This document shows positions 1 to 8,388 of a stretch of 64,000 nucleotides of DNA, piece after piece; the stretch's first letter is position 1, and every line of letters begins with the position of its first letter. The position numbers were made by a program, and so were the translations under genes. A model generated the notes under the pieces. The model was not told the DNA's origin and did not search any database. It saw only the letters and a list, made by a program, of their open reading frames with translations. Origin of the DNA: Streptomyces hygroscopicus subsp. hygroscopicus (GTDB lineage: Bacteria; Actinomycetota; Actinomycetes; Streptomycetales; Streptomycetaceae); the NCBI RefSeq assembly GCF_030269125.1, contig NZ_BSSM01000001.1:124001-188000 (forward strand), written 5' to 3'.

Positions 1-179
1 GTGCCGGAGAACCACGAGGTGAGGTGGACCCGGTCGTAGGCGGGGCGGGGCTCCTCGGCGAGGACGGTCACCCGCCAGCCGGGCCCGGCCTGTTCGTGGA
101 ACGTCTCGAGGAAACGCTGGCCGACCATGCCGTGGCCGACGAGGACCAGGTGGCGGTGTGGTGCGGTCGCGGGGTGCAT
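1..179 (-). CDS. nirB: Nitrite reductase large subunit, N-terminal fragment (runs off left edge)
   Basis: Only the first 59 codons or so are in the window. The protein begins MHPATAPHRHLVLVGHGMVG, a FAD-binding Rossmann fingerprint, followed by EPRPAYDRVHLTSWF, which matches the start of the NAD(P)H-dependent assimilatory nitrite reductase large subunit (cytoplasmic, FAD, 4Fe-4S and siroheme, nitrite to ammonium). Its ATG shares one base with the TGA of the upstream FAD oxidoreductase gene (TGATG), so the two are translationally coupled in one operand with nasA. The siroheme half of the protein cannot be seen here. A stand-alone pyridine nucleotide oxidoreductase is possible from this fragment alone, but the nitrate assimilation context favours NirB. 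Confidence 0.8.
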   Translation of the reverse strand, partial: MHPATAPHRHLVLVGHGMVGQRFLETFHEQAGPGWRVTVLAEEPRPAYDRVHLTSWFSG

Positions 180-1396
180 CACGCGGCTCCTTCGGTGGTG
201 AGCAGGTGGAGCGGGTCGTCAAGGAGCGCTTCGTCGCACTCGTAGGCACGGGTGAGGTCGCCGACCGTCGTGAGGTCGCCGAGGAGGATGCCGCCGACGA
301 GCCGGTCGCCGCGCAGCACGAGCTTCTTGTACGAGCCGTAGGGCCCGCGGGTGGCGTCGGCGATGCGCAGCACGTCCGTACCGGCCGCGTCGCCCGTCTC
401 GCCGAACGCTGCGTACTCCAGCGGGCCCGCGGTCAGCCGGACGAGCGGCCGCGAGCCGCCGTAGACGGCGTCCGGACCGGCGCCGGAGAGCCGCGCGGCG
501 AGCACGTCGGCCTGGTCCCAGGCGGGTCCGGCGAGGCCGTGCGTGACGCCGGCGTGCTCGGCGCAGTCGCCGATCGCGAAGACGTGCGGGGCGCGGGTGG
601 CGAGCCGGTCGTCCACCACGACGCCGGCCCGCACCGCGATCCCGGCGGCGTGCGCGAGCCCGGTGCGGGGGCGCACCCCGCAGGCGAGCACCACCAGGTC
701 GGCGTCGAGCAGGTAGCCGGTGGCGAGGCGGACGCCGGTGACACGGGTGTCGCCGGTGAGGGCGCGGGCGCGGTTGCCGGGGTAGGTGTGCACGCCCAGC
801 CGTTCGAGGGCACGGCGCAGCGCGTGGCCCGCCCCCTCGTCGAGGTGGCGTTCGATCAGGTACGGGGCCTGGTGGACGATCTCGGTGGGCAGGCCGACCG
901 CGGCGAGCGCCCGTGCGGCGCTCACGCCAAGCACCCCGCCGCCGATCACCACCGCGCGGGTGGCCCGCGCCGCGTCCTCGGCGAGCCGCGCGCAGTCGGC
1001 GAGGCCCCGGAAGGCGTGCACCCCGGCCTTCAGCCCGCCGCCGGCGGTGCGCAGGCCCCGGATCGGCGGCAGCACCGGGTTGGCTCCGGTCGCCAGCACC
1101 AGTTCGTCGTAGCCGGCCTCCTCGCCGCCCGCCAGCGTCAGCGTGCGGGAGCGCACGTCGACGGCCACGACCTCGCACCCGGTGCGCACGGCGACCCGCG
1201 GCGCGCCGCACGGCAGCGCGACGGCGGCGGCGTCGAGGCGGCCGGTGAGCACGTCGGCGAGGAGTGTGCGGTTGTAAGGGCGGTGCGGCTCCGCGCCGTA
1301 CAGCGTCACGTCGTCCCCCCGCCCCCGCTCGACCAGTTGCTGGGCCAGGCGGGCGGCGGCCATCCCGGCGCCCACGACGGCGATCCGCCCGCTCAC
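179..1396 (-). CDS. NAD(P)/FAD-dependent oxidoreductase of nitrate assimilation
   Basis: A 405-residue flavoprotein with an N-terminal FAD fingerprint (SGRIAVVGAGMAAARLAQ), a second nucleotide-binding motif near residue 145 (AVVIGGGVLGVSAARAL) and the C-terminal FAD motif HVFAIGDCAEH. The fold is that of the NirB N-terminal half or NasB/rubredoxin-reductase-type proteins. The GTG start overlaps the nasA stop by four bases (GTGA) and its TGA touches the nirB ATG, so it is sandwiched in a nasA-fad-nirB operon. Inference: it passes electrons from NAD(P)H to the NasA nitrate reductase, which has no obvious reductase domain of its own. It lacks siroheme and 4Fe-4S motifs, so it is not itself a nitrite reductase. 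Confidence 0.85.
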   Translation of the reverse strand: MSGRIAVVGAGMAAARLAQQLVERGRGDDVTLYGAEPHRPYNRTLLADVLTGRLDAAAVALPCGAPRVAVRTGCEVVAVDVRSRTLTLAGGEEAGYDELVLATGANPVLPPIRGLRTAGGGLKAGVHAFRGLADCARLAEDAARATRAVVIGGGVLGVSAARALAAVGLPTEIVHQAPYLIERHLDEGAGHALRRALERLGVHTYPGNRARALTGDTRVTGVRLATGYLLDADLVVLACGVRPRTGLAHAAGIAVRAGVVVDDRLATRAPHVFAIGDCAEHAGVTHGLAGPAWDQADVLAARLSGAGPDAVYGGSRPLVRLTAGPLEYAAFGETGDAAGTDVLRIADATRGPYGSYKKLVLRGDRLVGGILLGDLTTVGDLTRAYECDEALLDDPLHLLTTEGAA

Positions 1397-3495
1397 CGGG
1401 CGTCCTCGGCGCGCTCGACCCTGACCGCGCACACCTTGAACTCCGGCATCCGCGACACCGGGTCGAGGGCGGGGTTGGTGAGGGAGTTGACGCGGCCGAG
1501 CCCCGGCCAGTGGAAGGGCACGAAGACCGTGTCGGGGCGGATGCCCCGGGTGACGCGCGCCGGCGCGGTGGCGCGGCCGCGGCGGGTGGTCAGGGTGAGC
1601 CGGTCGCCGTCGGCGACGCCGAGCCGCTCGGCGAGGCGGGGGTGCAGTTCCACGAAGGGCGCGGGCGCGGCCCGGGTCAGCTCCGGCACGCGCCGGGTCT
1701 GCGCGCCGCTCTGGTACTGGGCGAGCACCCGCCCGGTCGTCAGCCGCAGCGGATAGTCGGCGTCCGGCTCCTCCGCGGCCGGCCGGTGCGAGACGGCGGC
1801 GAACCGGGCCCGCCCGTCGGGCGTTGCGAAGCGGTCGAGGAACGGCCGGGGGGTGCCGGGGTGGTCCTCGGCCGGGCACGGCCAGAAGACGCCGTCCTCC
1901 GCGCGGACGCGTTCGTAGGTGATGCCCGCGTAGTCGGCGGGGCCGCCCGACGAGGCGGCGCGCAGCTCGTCGAACGCCTCCCGCGGGTCCTCGGGGAAGC
2001 CGCGCCGCACGCCGAGACGGGCGGCCAGTTCGCGCAGCACGTGCAGGTCGGTGCGCACGCCCTCGGGCGGGGCGAGCGCCGCCTCGCGCAGCAGGACGCG
2101 GCCCTCCAGGTTGGTCACCGTGCCGGTCTCCTCCGCCCACTGGGCGACCGGCAGGACGACGTCGGCCAGTTCGGCGGTCTCGGAGAGCACCACGTCGCTG
2201 ACGGCGAGGAAGTCCAGCTCCCGCAGCCGGGCGGTGACATGGGCCGCGTTCGGCGCCGAGACCACGGGGTTGGAGCCCATCAGCAGCAGGGCGCGCACCT
2301 CGCCGGGGCGCCCGAGGCCGTCGAGCATCTCGTAGGCCGAGCGGCCGGGTCCGGGCAGGGAGTCCGGGTCGACGCCCCACACGGCGGCGACATGGGCGCG
2401 GGCGGCGGGGTCGGTGAGGGAGCGGTAGCCGGGCAACTGGTCGGCCTTCTGGCCGTGTTCGCGGCCGCCCTGGCCGTTGCCCTGGCCGGTCAGGCAGCCG
2501 AAGCCGGAGCCGGGGCGGCCCGCCTTGCCGGTGGCGAGGCACAGGTTGATCCAGGCGGCGACGGTGTCGGTGCCCTTGCTGTGCTGCTCGGCCCCGCGCG
2601 CGGTGAGCACGATGCCGGTGGCCGCCCGTGCGAACTGCCCGGCGATGTCGCGCAGCACCGGCACCGGGACGCCGGTCAGCCGCTCGACCCGCTCCGGCCA
2701 GTGGGCCATCGCGGCCGCCCTGGCCTGCTCGAACCCGGTGGTGCGCGAGGCGATGAACGCCTCGTCGAGCAGCCCGTCGGCGATCACCAGGTGCAACAGG
2801 CCGAGCGCGAGCGCCAGATCGGTGCCGGGCACCGGCTGCACATGCAGGTCGGCGAGCTCGGCGGTGCGGGTGCGGCGCGGGTCGACGACGATCAACCGGC
2901 CGCCGTTCTCCTTGAGTTCGCGCAGGTAGCGGACGGCCGGCGGCATCGTCTCGGCCGGGTTGCCGCCGACCAGCAGCACGCACTTCGCGCGGGCGATGTC
3001 GGCGAGTGGGAACGGCAGGCCGCGGTCGAGCCCGAAGGCGGCCTTGAGCGCCGCGGCCGCCGAGGACATGCAGAAACGGCCGTTGTAGTCGATGTTCGCG
3101 GTGCGCAGCACCACGCGGGCGAACTTGCCCAGCAGATATGCCTTCTCGTTGGTGAGCCCGCCGCCGCCGAACACGCCGGCCGCGTCACGGCCGTGGCGCC
3201 GCCCGGCGTCCGCGAGTCCCGCGGCCACCCGGTCGAGCGCCTCTTCCCAGGTCGCCTCGCGCAGCCCGCCCGCGTCCCGTACCAACGGCGCCGTCAGCCG
3301 CGCGCCGGGTGCGAGCAGCTGTGCCGCGGTACGTCCCTTGCCGCACAGCGCGCCCTGGTTGACCGGGAACGCGGGCCGCTCCAGCACATCGACCGGAGCG
3401 CCGTCCGGCCCGCCGGTGCGCGCCAGCCGCATCCCGCACTGCAACGCGCAGTACGGACAGTGGGTGTCCACGGCCGAGGTGGTGGTCGTCGTCAT
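1393..3495 (-). CDS. nasA: Assimilatory nitrate reductase catalytic subunit (molybdopterin)
   Basis: A 700-residue molybdopterin oxidoreductase. Residues 12-50 carry the 4Fe-4S motif CPYCALQCG followed by GALCGKG. The middle holds the bis-MGD domains (VLLVGGNPAETMPPAVRYL; ARGAEQHSKGTD), and the C-terminus holds the dinucleotide-binding beta-barrel (RLTTGRVLAQYQSGAQTRR). It reduces nitrate to nitrite in the cytoplasm; no Tat signal is present. Start chosen at the ATG of MTTTTTSAVDTHCPYC, just ahead of the cluster; longer in-frame extensions look non-coding. First gene of the leftward nasA-FAD-nirB operon, divergent from the NnaR-type regulator. Formate dehydrogenase paralogues share the fold, but the direct linkage to nirB supports nitrate reductase. 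Confidence 0.92.
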   Translation of the reverse strand: MTTTTTSAVDTHCPYCALQCGMRLARTGGPDGAPVDVLERPAFPVNQGALCGKGRTAAQLLAPGARLTAPLVRDAGGLREATWEEALDRVAAGLADAGRRHGRDAAGVFGGGGLTNEKAYLLGKFARVVLRTANIDYNGRFCMSSAAAALKAAFGLDRGLPFPLADIARAKCVLLVGGNPAETMPPAVRYLRELKENGGRLIVVDPRRTRTAELADLHVQPVPGTDLALALGLLHLVIADGLLDEAFIASRTTGFEQARAAAMAHWPERVERLTGVPVPVLRDIAGQFARAATGIVLTARGAEQHSKGTDTVAAWINLCLATGKAGRPGSGFGCLTGQGNGQGGREHGQKADQLPGYRSLTDPAARAHVAAVWGVDPDSLPGPGRSAYEMLDGLGRPGEVRALLLMGSNPVVSAPNAAHVTARLRELDFLAVSDVVLSETAELADVVLPVAQWAEETGTVTNLEGRVLLREAALAPPEGVRTDLHVLRELAARLGVRRGFPEDPREAFDELRAASSGGPADYAGITYERVRAEDGVFWPCPAEDHPGTPRPFLDRFATPDGRARFAAVSHRPAAEEPDADYPLRLTTGRVLAQYQSGAQTRRVPELTRAAPAPFVELHPRLAERLGVADGDRLTLTTRRGRATAPARVTRGIRPDTVFVPFHWPGLGRVNSLTNPALDPVSRMPEFKVCAVRVERAEDAR

Positions 3496-3582
3496 GCCGG
3501 GAGCGTCGCCAGCGCGTGTTTCACGACCGGGTCGGTCGTATTGCGCCCGCGGTAAGGCTGTCTCACAACGTCGGGGGTACGG

Positions 3583-3594
3583 GGTGACGTCACC
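3583..3594. promoter_or_regulatory. 12-bp perfect palindrome in the nasA/nnaR divergent promoter
   Basis: GGTGACGTCACC lies 88 bp before the nasA ATG and about 87 bp before the nnaR ATG. It is the strongest palindrome in this intergenic region and so a candidate operator for the OmpR-type winged helix of the neighbouring regulator. I could not fit a convincing complete GlnR box in the same region. Inference only. Confidence 0.35.
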
Positions 3595-3680
3595 GACATC
3601 TTCCGTAACGTGAGCCGGACACCCGCTTACGCCGCCGTGACGCGCGGGCAATCGGCCCGCAACGTGGCTGACGGACTTTG

Positions 3681-4835
3681 ATGGGCATGGCAACGGGCAC
3701 CGAGACAGGCACCACGGCCGCGCGGCGGACCGAACCGCTGACCGGATTCACGGTCGGCGTGACCGCCACGCGCCGCCGCGAGGAGCTCACGGCGCTGCTG
3801 GAACGGCGCGGCGCCCGGGTGGTCGAGGCGCCCACGATGCGCATCGTCCCGCTCGGCGACGACACCGCGCTGCGCAGAGCCACCGAGCGGTGCCTCGCCG
3901 GGCCGCTCGACTACGTCGTCGCCACCACCGGCGTGGGCTGGCGCGGCTGGATGAGCGCCGCCGACGGCTGGGGCACCGGCGGGCGGCTCGCCGCGGCCTG
4001 CGGCGCGGCGGTGGTGCTGACCCGGGGTCCGAAGGCCACCGGCGCGGTGCGGGCGAGCGGCCTGGACGAGGCGTTCTCGCCGCGTTCCGAGGCCAACGAC
4101 GAACTGCTCACCTGGCTGCTGGCCCGTCCGCTCCAGGGGCGCCGGATCGCCGTGCAGGAGCACGGGGTGCCGCTGGACGGCTTCGCCGCCGCGCTGCGCG
4201 AACGCGGCGCCGAGGTGATCGAGGTGCCGGTCTACCGCTGGGGCCCGCCGGACGACCCGGAGGCGGTGCGCCGGCTGGTCGAGCTGACCGTCAGGCGCGA
4301 GCTGCACGCCCTCGCGTTCACCAGCGCGCAGGCGATCGAGGCGCTGCTGGCCAGCGCGGACGGCTTCGACCGGCGCGCCGAGGTGCTCGCCGCCCTGCGC
4401 GGTGACGTGCTCGCGGTGTGCGTGGGGCCGGTGTGCGCCCGGCCGCTGCGCGACCTCGGCATCGAGCCGGTCTGGCCGGAGCGCGGCCGGCTCGGCGCGC
4501 TGGTGCGCACGCTCGCCGAGGCACTGCCGGCCAGGATGCGCAGGGAACTGGTGTACGAGGGGCGGCGGGTGGTGCTCCAGGGCAGCGCGGTGCTCGCCGA
4601 CGACGTCCAGGTCACGCTGCCGCCGGTGCTCGCCGCGGTGCTGCGGGCCCTGTCCGACCAGCCGGGCCATGTGCTCAGCCGCGCCGAGCTGCTGCGCCGC
4701 GTCTGGCTGGCGGACCGCACCGACGAGCACGCCGTGGAAGCCGCCGTCGCCCGCCTCCGCGCCGCCCTCGGCCCCCATTCCGGCCTGATCCGCACGGTGC
4801 CCAAACGCGGCTACCGGCTGGCGGTGGCGGTGTGA
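3681..4835 (+). CDS. nnaR: NnaR-type regulator: uroporphyrinogen-III synthase (HemD) domain fused to OmpR winged helix
   Basis: A 384-residue two-domain protein. Residues 12-265 resemble uroporphyrinogen-III synthase (LTGFTVGVTATRRREEL; FTSAQAIEALLASADG). The last 90 residues or so form an OmpR-type winged helix (ALSDQPGHVLSRAELLRRVW, then TDEHAVEAAVARLR and VPKRGYRLAVAV). This architecture is that of NnaR, the regulator of nitrate and nitrite assimilation described in mycobacteria and Streptomyces. Divergent from nasA with 185 bp between starts and upstream of a sirohydrochlorin chelatase. ATG at 3681 or 3687 are both possible. The HemD domain may act as a sensor of tetrapyrrole metabolism rather than an enzyme (inference). 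Confidence 0.85.
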   Translation: MGMATGTETGTTAARRTEPLTGFTVGVTATRRREELTALLERRGARVVEAPTMRIVPLGDDTALRRATERCLAGPLDYVVATTGVGWRGWMSAADGWGTGGRLAAACGAAVVLTRGPKATGAVRASGLDEAFSPRSEANDELLTWLLARPLQGRRIAVQEHGVPLDGFAAALRERGAEVIEVPVYRWGPPDDPEAVRRLVELTVRRELHALAFTSAQAIEALLASADGFDRRAEVLAALRGDVLAVCVGPVCARPLRDLGIEPVWPERGRLGALVRTLAEALPARMRRELVYEGRRVVLQGSAVLADDVQVTLPPVLAAVLRALSDQPGHVLSRAELLRRVWLADRTDEHAVEAAVARLRAALGPHSGLIRTVPKRGYRLAVAV

Positions 4836-5074
4836 ACGCGATGGGGGCTCACCCGTGCGGGGCCCGGGAGGGACGGGCCGGCCCTCCGGCCGGCCGACGG
4901 GCCCCGGGTACGACGGCCGCCTCCCGGAACGCAGGAGCGGGCGGGGAAGCGAACGGACGCCCGCGGCACGCCCGCGGAGAACCACCCGAAGCCCCTCCCC
5001 GCCGGCAGTCCCCCGCGACCACCACCCGCCCGGACGACACGCCGGCGGACGACGAAGCGAACGGAGAGAACGCG

Positions 5075-5788
5075 GTGAGCGACAACCCGGTCCTCGTCGC
5101 CGTGGGCCACGGCAGCAGGGGCCCGCACCACGAGCGGACGATCGGCCGGCTCCTCGACGTCGTGCGGCGGCTGCGGCCGGGGCTGCGCGTGGAGACCGGG
5201 TGGCTCGATCTGGTGCGGCCGCCGCTCGCGGAGGTGCTGGCGGGCCTCGACTCCCCCGCGGTCCTGGTGCCGCTGCTGCTCGGCGCCGGTTACCACGTGC
5301 GCGTCGACATCCCCGCCGTGGCCGCCGCCGCGCCGGGCACCAGGGCCCGGGTGGCCCGCGCCCTCGGCCCGCACCCGCTGCTCGCCGACGCCCTGTGCGA
5401 CCGGCTGGCGGAGGCGGGCTGGACCCCGGGCGGCGCGGTCGTACTGGCCGCGGCCGGGTCGACGGACCCGGGCGCCAACGCGGACACCGCGCGGATGGCC
5501 CGGCTGCTGGCCCGGCGGCTCGGCGACCCCGTGGTGCCGTCGTACCTGTGCGCCGGCGCGCCCACTCCCGCCGAGGCGGTGGCCGAGCTGCGGCGGCGCG
5601 GGCACGGCCGGGTCGCGGTGGCCCGGTATCTGATGGCTCCCGGTTTCTTCGGCGGCCGGGCCGCCGCGGCGGGCGCCTGTGTCACCGCGCCACCGCTCGG
5701 CGCCCACGAGTCGGTCGCCCGGCTGGTGCTGCGCCGCTACGACGACGCGGTGCGCGAGGCCGCGGCGACCGCGCCGCCGGCCCGGTGA
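5075..5788 (+). CDS. Sirohydrochlorin chelatase (CbiX/SirB family)
   Basis: A 237-residue protein with two half-domains of the CbiX type. The N-terminal metal-binding motif VAVGHGSRGPHHE and the later VPLLLGAGYHVRVDIP are typical. It would insert iron (or cobalt) into sirohydrochlorin in the cytoplasm; here iron for the siroheme of NirB is the natural reading. GTG start chosen for the GGAGAG ribosome-binding site seven bases upstream; the open frame extends much further up but that part is not protein-like. It follows nnaR after 239 bp that contain strong GC-rich inverted repeats, so it may be co-transcribed with nnaR or have its own promoter. A strong hairpin follows it. Confidence 0.88.
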   Translation: MSDNPVLVAVGHGSRGPHHERTIGRLLDVVRRLRPGLRVETGWLDLVRPPLAEVLAGLDSPAVLVPLLLGAGYHVRVDIPAVAAAAPGTRARVARALGPHPLLADALCDRLAEAGWTPGGAVVLAAAGSTDPGANADTARMARLLARRLGDPVVPSYLCAGAPTPAEAVAELRRRGHGRVAVARYLMAPGFFGGRAAAAGACVTAPPLGAHESVARLVLRRYDDAVREAAATAPPAR

Positions 5789-5801
5789 TCCGCACAGCGG
5801 T

Positions 5802-5836
5802 GAGGGCCGCGTCCCCATGCGCGGGACGCGGCCCTC
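5802..5836. terminator. Intrinsic terminator, 14-bp perfect stem
   Basis: The arms GAGGGCCGCGTCCC and GGGACGCGGCCCTC flank a 7-base loop. It lies between the chelatase gene (+) and the permease gene (-), whose stop codons face each other, and should terminate from both sides. There is no U-tract, as is usual in Streptomyces. Confidence 0.75.
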
Positions 5837-5842
5837 TGCCCT

Positions 5843-5897
5843 GTCTCCGGTGACGGCTGGTCCGTCCTCCCCGGTCTCCGGTGACGGCTAGTCCGTC
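5843..5897. repeat. 24-bp direct repeat (31-bp period) at the permease 3' end
   Basis: GTCTCCGGTGACGGCT occurs at 5843 and again at 5874, each followed by a matching tail ending GTCCGTC, with one mismatch in 24 bases. The second copy includes the stop codon of the permease gene. This looks like a small tandem duplication of the gene end. Confidence 0.7.
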
Positions 5898-7354
5898 AGC
5901 CCGGACAGCTCCCGGTCGGTGCTCGCGTTCACCCGGCGGCGGACGCCGAACCAGCCGGCGACGAGCATGACGGCGATCACCGGGATGAGCAGCAGGGTCT
6001 TGCGGCCCACCTCGTGGTCGTCCCACATCATGCCGAGGCAGACCAGCAGGAAGACGATCGTGGCGATCTCGGTGACCGGGGAGAACTTCAGCTGGAAGTG
6101 CGGCCGGGCCACCAGGCCCGCGCGGGCGCGGCGGACGAAGATCATGTGGCAGACCATGATGATCACCCACGTGCTGATGATGCCGAGCGAGGCGACGTTC
6201 AGCACGATCTCGAAGGCCTGGCTGGGCATCAGGTAGTTCAGGCCGACGCCGAGGACGCAGATGCCGCAGGTCAGCAGGATGCCGCCGTAGGGCACCTGGC
6301 TCCGGCTCATGACGCGGGTGAACCTGGGCGCGGAGCCCGCCATGGCCATGGAGCGCAGGATGCGGCCGGTGGAGTACAGGCCGGAGTTCAGCGAGGACAT
6401 GGCGGCGGTGAGGACCACGAGGTTCATCACGTCGCCCGCCGCGGGCACGCCGATCTTGGACAGGACCGTCACGAACGGGCTCTGGCCGGCGGAGTACACC
6501 GAGCCGGGCAGCAGCAGGGCGAGAAGGACGACCGAGCCGACGTAGAACAGGCCCACGCGCCACATGATCGAGTTCACCGCGCGCGGCACGACCTTCTCCG
6601 GCTGCTCGGTCTCGCCGGCGGCGACGCCGACCAGTTCGAGGGCGGCGTACGCGAAGATCACGCCCTGCATCACGAGGACGACCGGCATCATGCCGTGCGG
6701 GAAGACGCCGCCGTGGTCGCTGATGAGGCTCATGCCGGGTGTGTAGCCGTCGACGTGGTGCTGGGTGGCCAGCAGGAAGATGCCGATGAACATGAAGCCC
6801 ACGAGTGTGGCGACCTTGATGATCGCGAACCAGAACTCCATCTCGCCGAAGATCTTCACCGAGATCAGGTTCACGGTGAGCACCACCGCGAGCGCGACCA
6901 GTGCCAGCACCCACTGCGGGATCGGCGTGAAGAAGCTCCAGTAGTGCGTGTACAGCGCGATCGCCGTGATGTCGGCGATGCCAGTGGTCGACCAGTTCAG
7001 GAAGTACATCCAGCCGGCGACGTAGGCGCCCTTCTCGCCGAGGAACTCGCGCGCGTACGACACGAAGGAGCCGGAGGAGGGCCGGTACAGGACCAGCTCG
7101 CCCAGCGCGCGCACGACGAAGAAGGCGAAGACACCGCAGACCAGGTAGGCCAGGGCGAGCGCGGGGCCCGCGTTGTGCAGGCGCCCTCCGGCGCCGAGGA
7201 ACAGGCCGGTGCCGATGGCCCCGCCGATGGCGATCATGTTGACGTGGCGGGCCTTGAGGTCCTTGCTGTAGCCGGCGTCGCCCGCGTCGGCGGGCGTGCG
7301 CGCCGCCTGTTCGGTCGCGACGGGCTGTGCCGATTCCACGGCGTCCTTGCTCAC
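5888..7354 (-). CDS. ansP2: APC-family amino acid permease, AnsP2-like (L-asparagine permease)
   Basis: A 488-residue, 12-helix amino acid-polyamine-organocation permease. Diagnostic segments are [14 protein letters not shown] [20 protein letters not shown] at about residue 40, [34 protein letters not shown] and [19 protein letters not shown]. By recall these match the mycobacterial AnsP2 asparagine permease closely. It would import an amino acid with protons across the cytoplasmic membrane. GTG start (VSKDAVES) chosen with an AGGAAG upstream. It is monocistronic, with a terminator beyond its end and a Crp-like palindrome in its upstream region. The exact substrate (asparagine or another amino acid) is inferred from similarity. 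Confidence 0.85.
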   Translation of the reverse strand: MSKDAVESAQPVATEQAARTPADAGDAGYSKDLKARHVNMIAIGGAIGTGLFLGAGGRLHNAGPALALAYLVCGVFAFFVVRALGELVLYRPSSGSFVSYAREFLGEKGAYVAGWMYFLNWSTTGIADITAIALYTHYWSFFTPIPQWVLALVALAVVLTVNLISVKIFGEMEFWFAIIKVATLVGFMFIGIFLLATQHHVDGYTPGMSLISDHGGVFPHGMMPVVLVMQGVIFAYAALELVGVAAGETEQPEKVVPRAVNSIMWRVGLFYVGSVVLLALLLPGSVYSAGQSPFVTVLSKIGVPAAGDVMNLVVLTAAMSSLNSGLYSTGRILRSMAMAGSAPRFTRVMSRSQVPYGGILLTCGICVLGVGLNYLMPSQAFEIVLNVASLGIISTWVIIMVCHMIFVRRARAGLVARPHFQLKFSPVTEIATIVFLLVCLGMMWDDHEVGRKTLLLIPVIAVMLVAGWFGVRRRVNASTDRELSGLTD

Positions 7355-7485
7355 GGGTGTTACCACTTCCTGGTGCGCCCGAGCCTCGTGAGCCCGGGGG
7401 TCGTGCAGGGCTTGGCCCGCACCACCCCGGTGAGTCGCGGTACAGACCAAGCAAGCAGCTTCCCAGACGGTTCCGCCCTTACGCG

Positions 7486-7499
7486 GTGACCCAGGTCAC
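7486..7499. promoter_or_regulatory. Crp-like palindrome upstream of the permease gene
   Basis: GTGACCCAGGTCAC is a perfect inverted repeat (6-2-6) and fits the GTGA-N6-TCAC pattern of Crp sites. It is 132 bp upstream of the permease start, within the 314-bp divergent gap to the MerR gene. No binding is shown; the match is by pattern. Confidence 0.35.
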
Positions 7500-7634
7500 A
7501 GAGCGTTACTTCTCACACGATCTGCCCAGTGTCCACATGACGTTCACCACGCTGCGTGCACGACGGCCGGGACCGCCCCGGGCGAGGGGCCGGACAGTGG
7601 GTCCGGCGGGCCGCGCGACGGCGGCCGACGGGTT

Positions 7635-7661
7635 TCACAGTAGTGGTGTGACAGCGATACT
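7635..7661 (+). promoter_or_regulatory. Possible leaderless promoter and operator of the MerR gene
   Basis: TCACA-N7-TGTGA (7635-7651) is followed by a -10-like GATACT at 7656-7661. The MerR ATG begins only eight bases after the -10, which is the spacing of leaderless Streptomyces genes, and no ribosome-binding site precedes that ATG. The inverted repeat sits where the spacer would be, as expected for MerR autoregulation. Confidence 0.4.
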
Positions 7662-7668
7662 GCTGCAC

Positions 7669-8388
7669 ATGACGACCGATGCCGGGGAGATGAGCCTCAC
7701 CGTCGACGAGCTGGCCGCGCGGGCGGGGGTGACGGTGCGGACCGTGCGGTTCTACGGGAGCAAGGGGCTGCTGCCGCCGCCGGTGATCGGGCCGCGGCGG
7801 GTGGGGCGGTACGGGGCGACGCACGTGGCGCGGTTGGCGTTGATCGAGGAGTTGCAGCGGCAGGGGATGACGCTCGCGGCGATCGAGCGCTACCTACGGC
7901 AGCTGCCGTCCGATCTGTCCGCCTACGACCTGGCCATCCACCGCGCCGTGGTCGCCTCCTGGGCGCCGGACGCGGTGGAGACGGTCTCGCGCGCCGAACT
8001 GGAGCGGCGGGCGGGGCGGGAGCTGGCCGACGAGGAGCTGGCGCGGCTGAAGGCGTCGGGCGTCCTGGTCGCCGGCGAGGACGAGGAGGACGGCTTCCGG
8101 GTCGACTCCGGGCTGCTGCGGCTCGGTCTCGAACTGCTCGACGTGCCGTTGTCGCGGGGCACGATCCTCGCGGCGCGCGAGGTGCTCATGGAGCACTCGC
8201 GCGCCGCGGCCCGTGAGCTGGCCCGGCTCTTCCGCGGCGAGGTGGCCGAGCGGGACACCCGCGATGTGCGGGACCTGTCGGCACACATCCACCCGCTGGT
8301 GGTGCAGGCGCTGCTGACCACGTTCCAGCGCTCGCTGCGGGAAGAGCTGAGCGAACTGCTCGGCGGGGGAGGGTCAGGACGCGGCTGA
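7669..8388 (+). CDS. MerR-family transcriptional regulator
   Basis: A 239-residue DNA-binding protein. Residues 8-75 are a MerR winged helix (LTVDELAARAGVTVRTVRFY, then GRYGATHVARLALIEELQRQ and GMTLAAIERYLRQL). The C-terminal 150 residues are a helical effector or dimer domain with no metal-binding cysteines, so a metal sensor is unlikely. ATG at 7669 was chosen because a -10-like box lies eight bases before it; the internal ATG at 7690 is the alternative. Its 3' end overlaps the end of the facing FadB gene by 15 bp. Regulation of the facing fatty-acid oxidation genes is possible because MerR-like regulators often sit beside such operons, but nothing in the sequence proves it. Confidence 0.8.
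   Translation: MTTDAGEMSLTVDELAARAGVTVRTVRFYGSKGLLPPPVIGPRRVGRYGATHVARLALIEELQRQGMTLAAIERYLRQLPSDLSAYDLAIHRAVVASWAPDAVETVSRAELERRAGRELADEELARLKASGVLVAGEDEEDGFRVDSGLLRLGLELLDVPLSRGTILAAREVLMEHSRAAARELARLFRGEVAERDTRDVRDLSAHIHPLVVQALLTTFQRSLREELSELLGGGGSGRG

Noticed and set aside
158..1756. 532-codon plus-strand ORF opposite the FAD oxidoreductase and nasA genes
   Set aside because: Arg/Ala/Gly-rich shadow of well-supported minus-strand genes; no domain and no RBS.
3496..3680. GlnR box in the nasA promoter
   Set aside because: Isolated GTnAC half-sites are present, but I could not find the correctly spaced a/b-site pair.
4836..5074. Possible attenuator between nnaR and the chelatase gene
   Set aside because: Nested GC-rich inverted repeats exist (CGGGGCCCG/CGGGCCCCG), but such repeats are common at this GC content and no alternative structure or leader peptide is evident.
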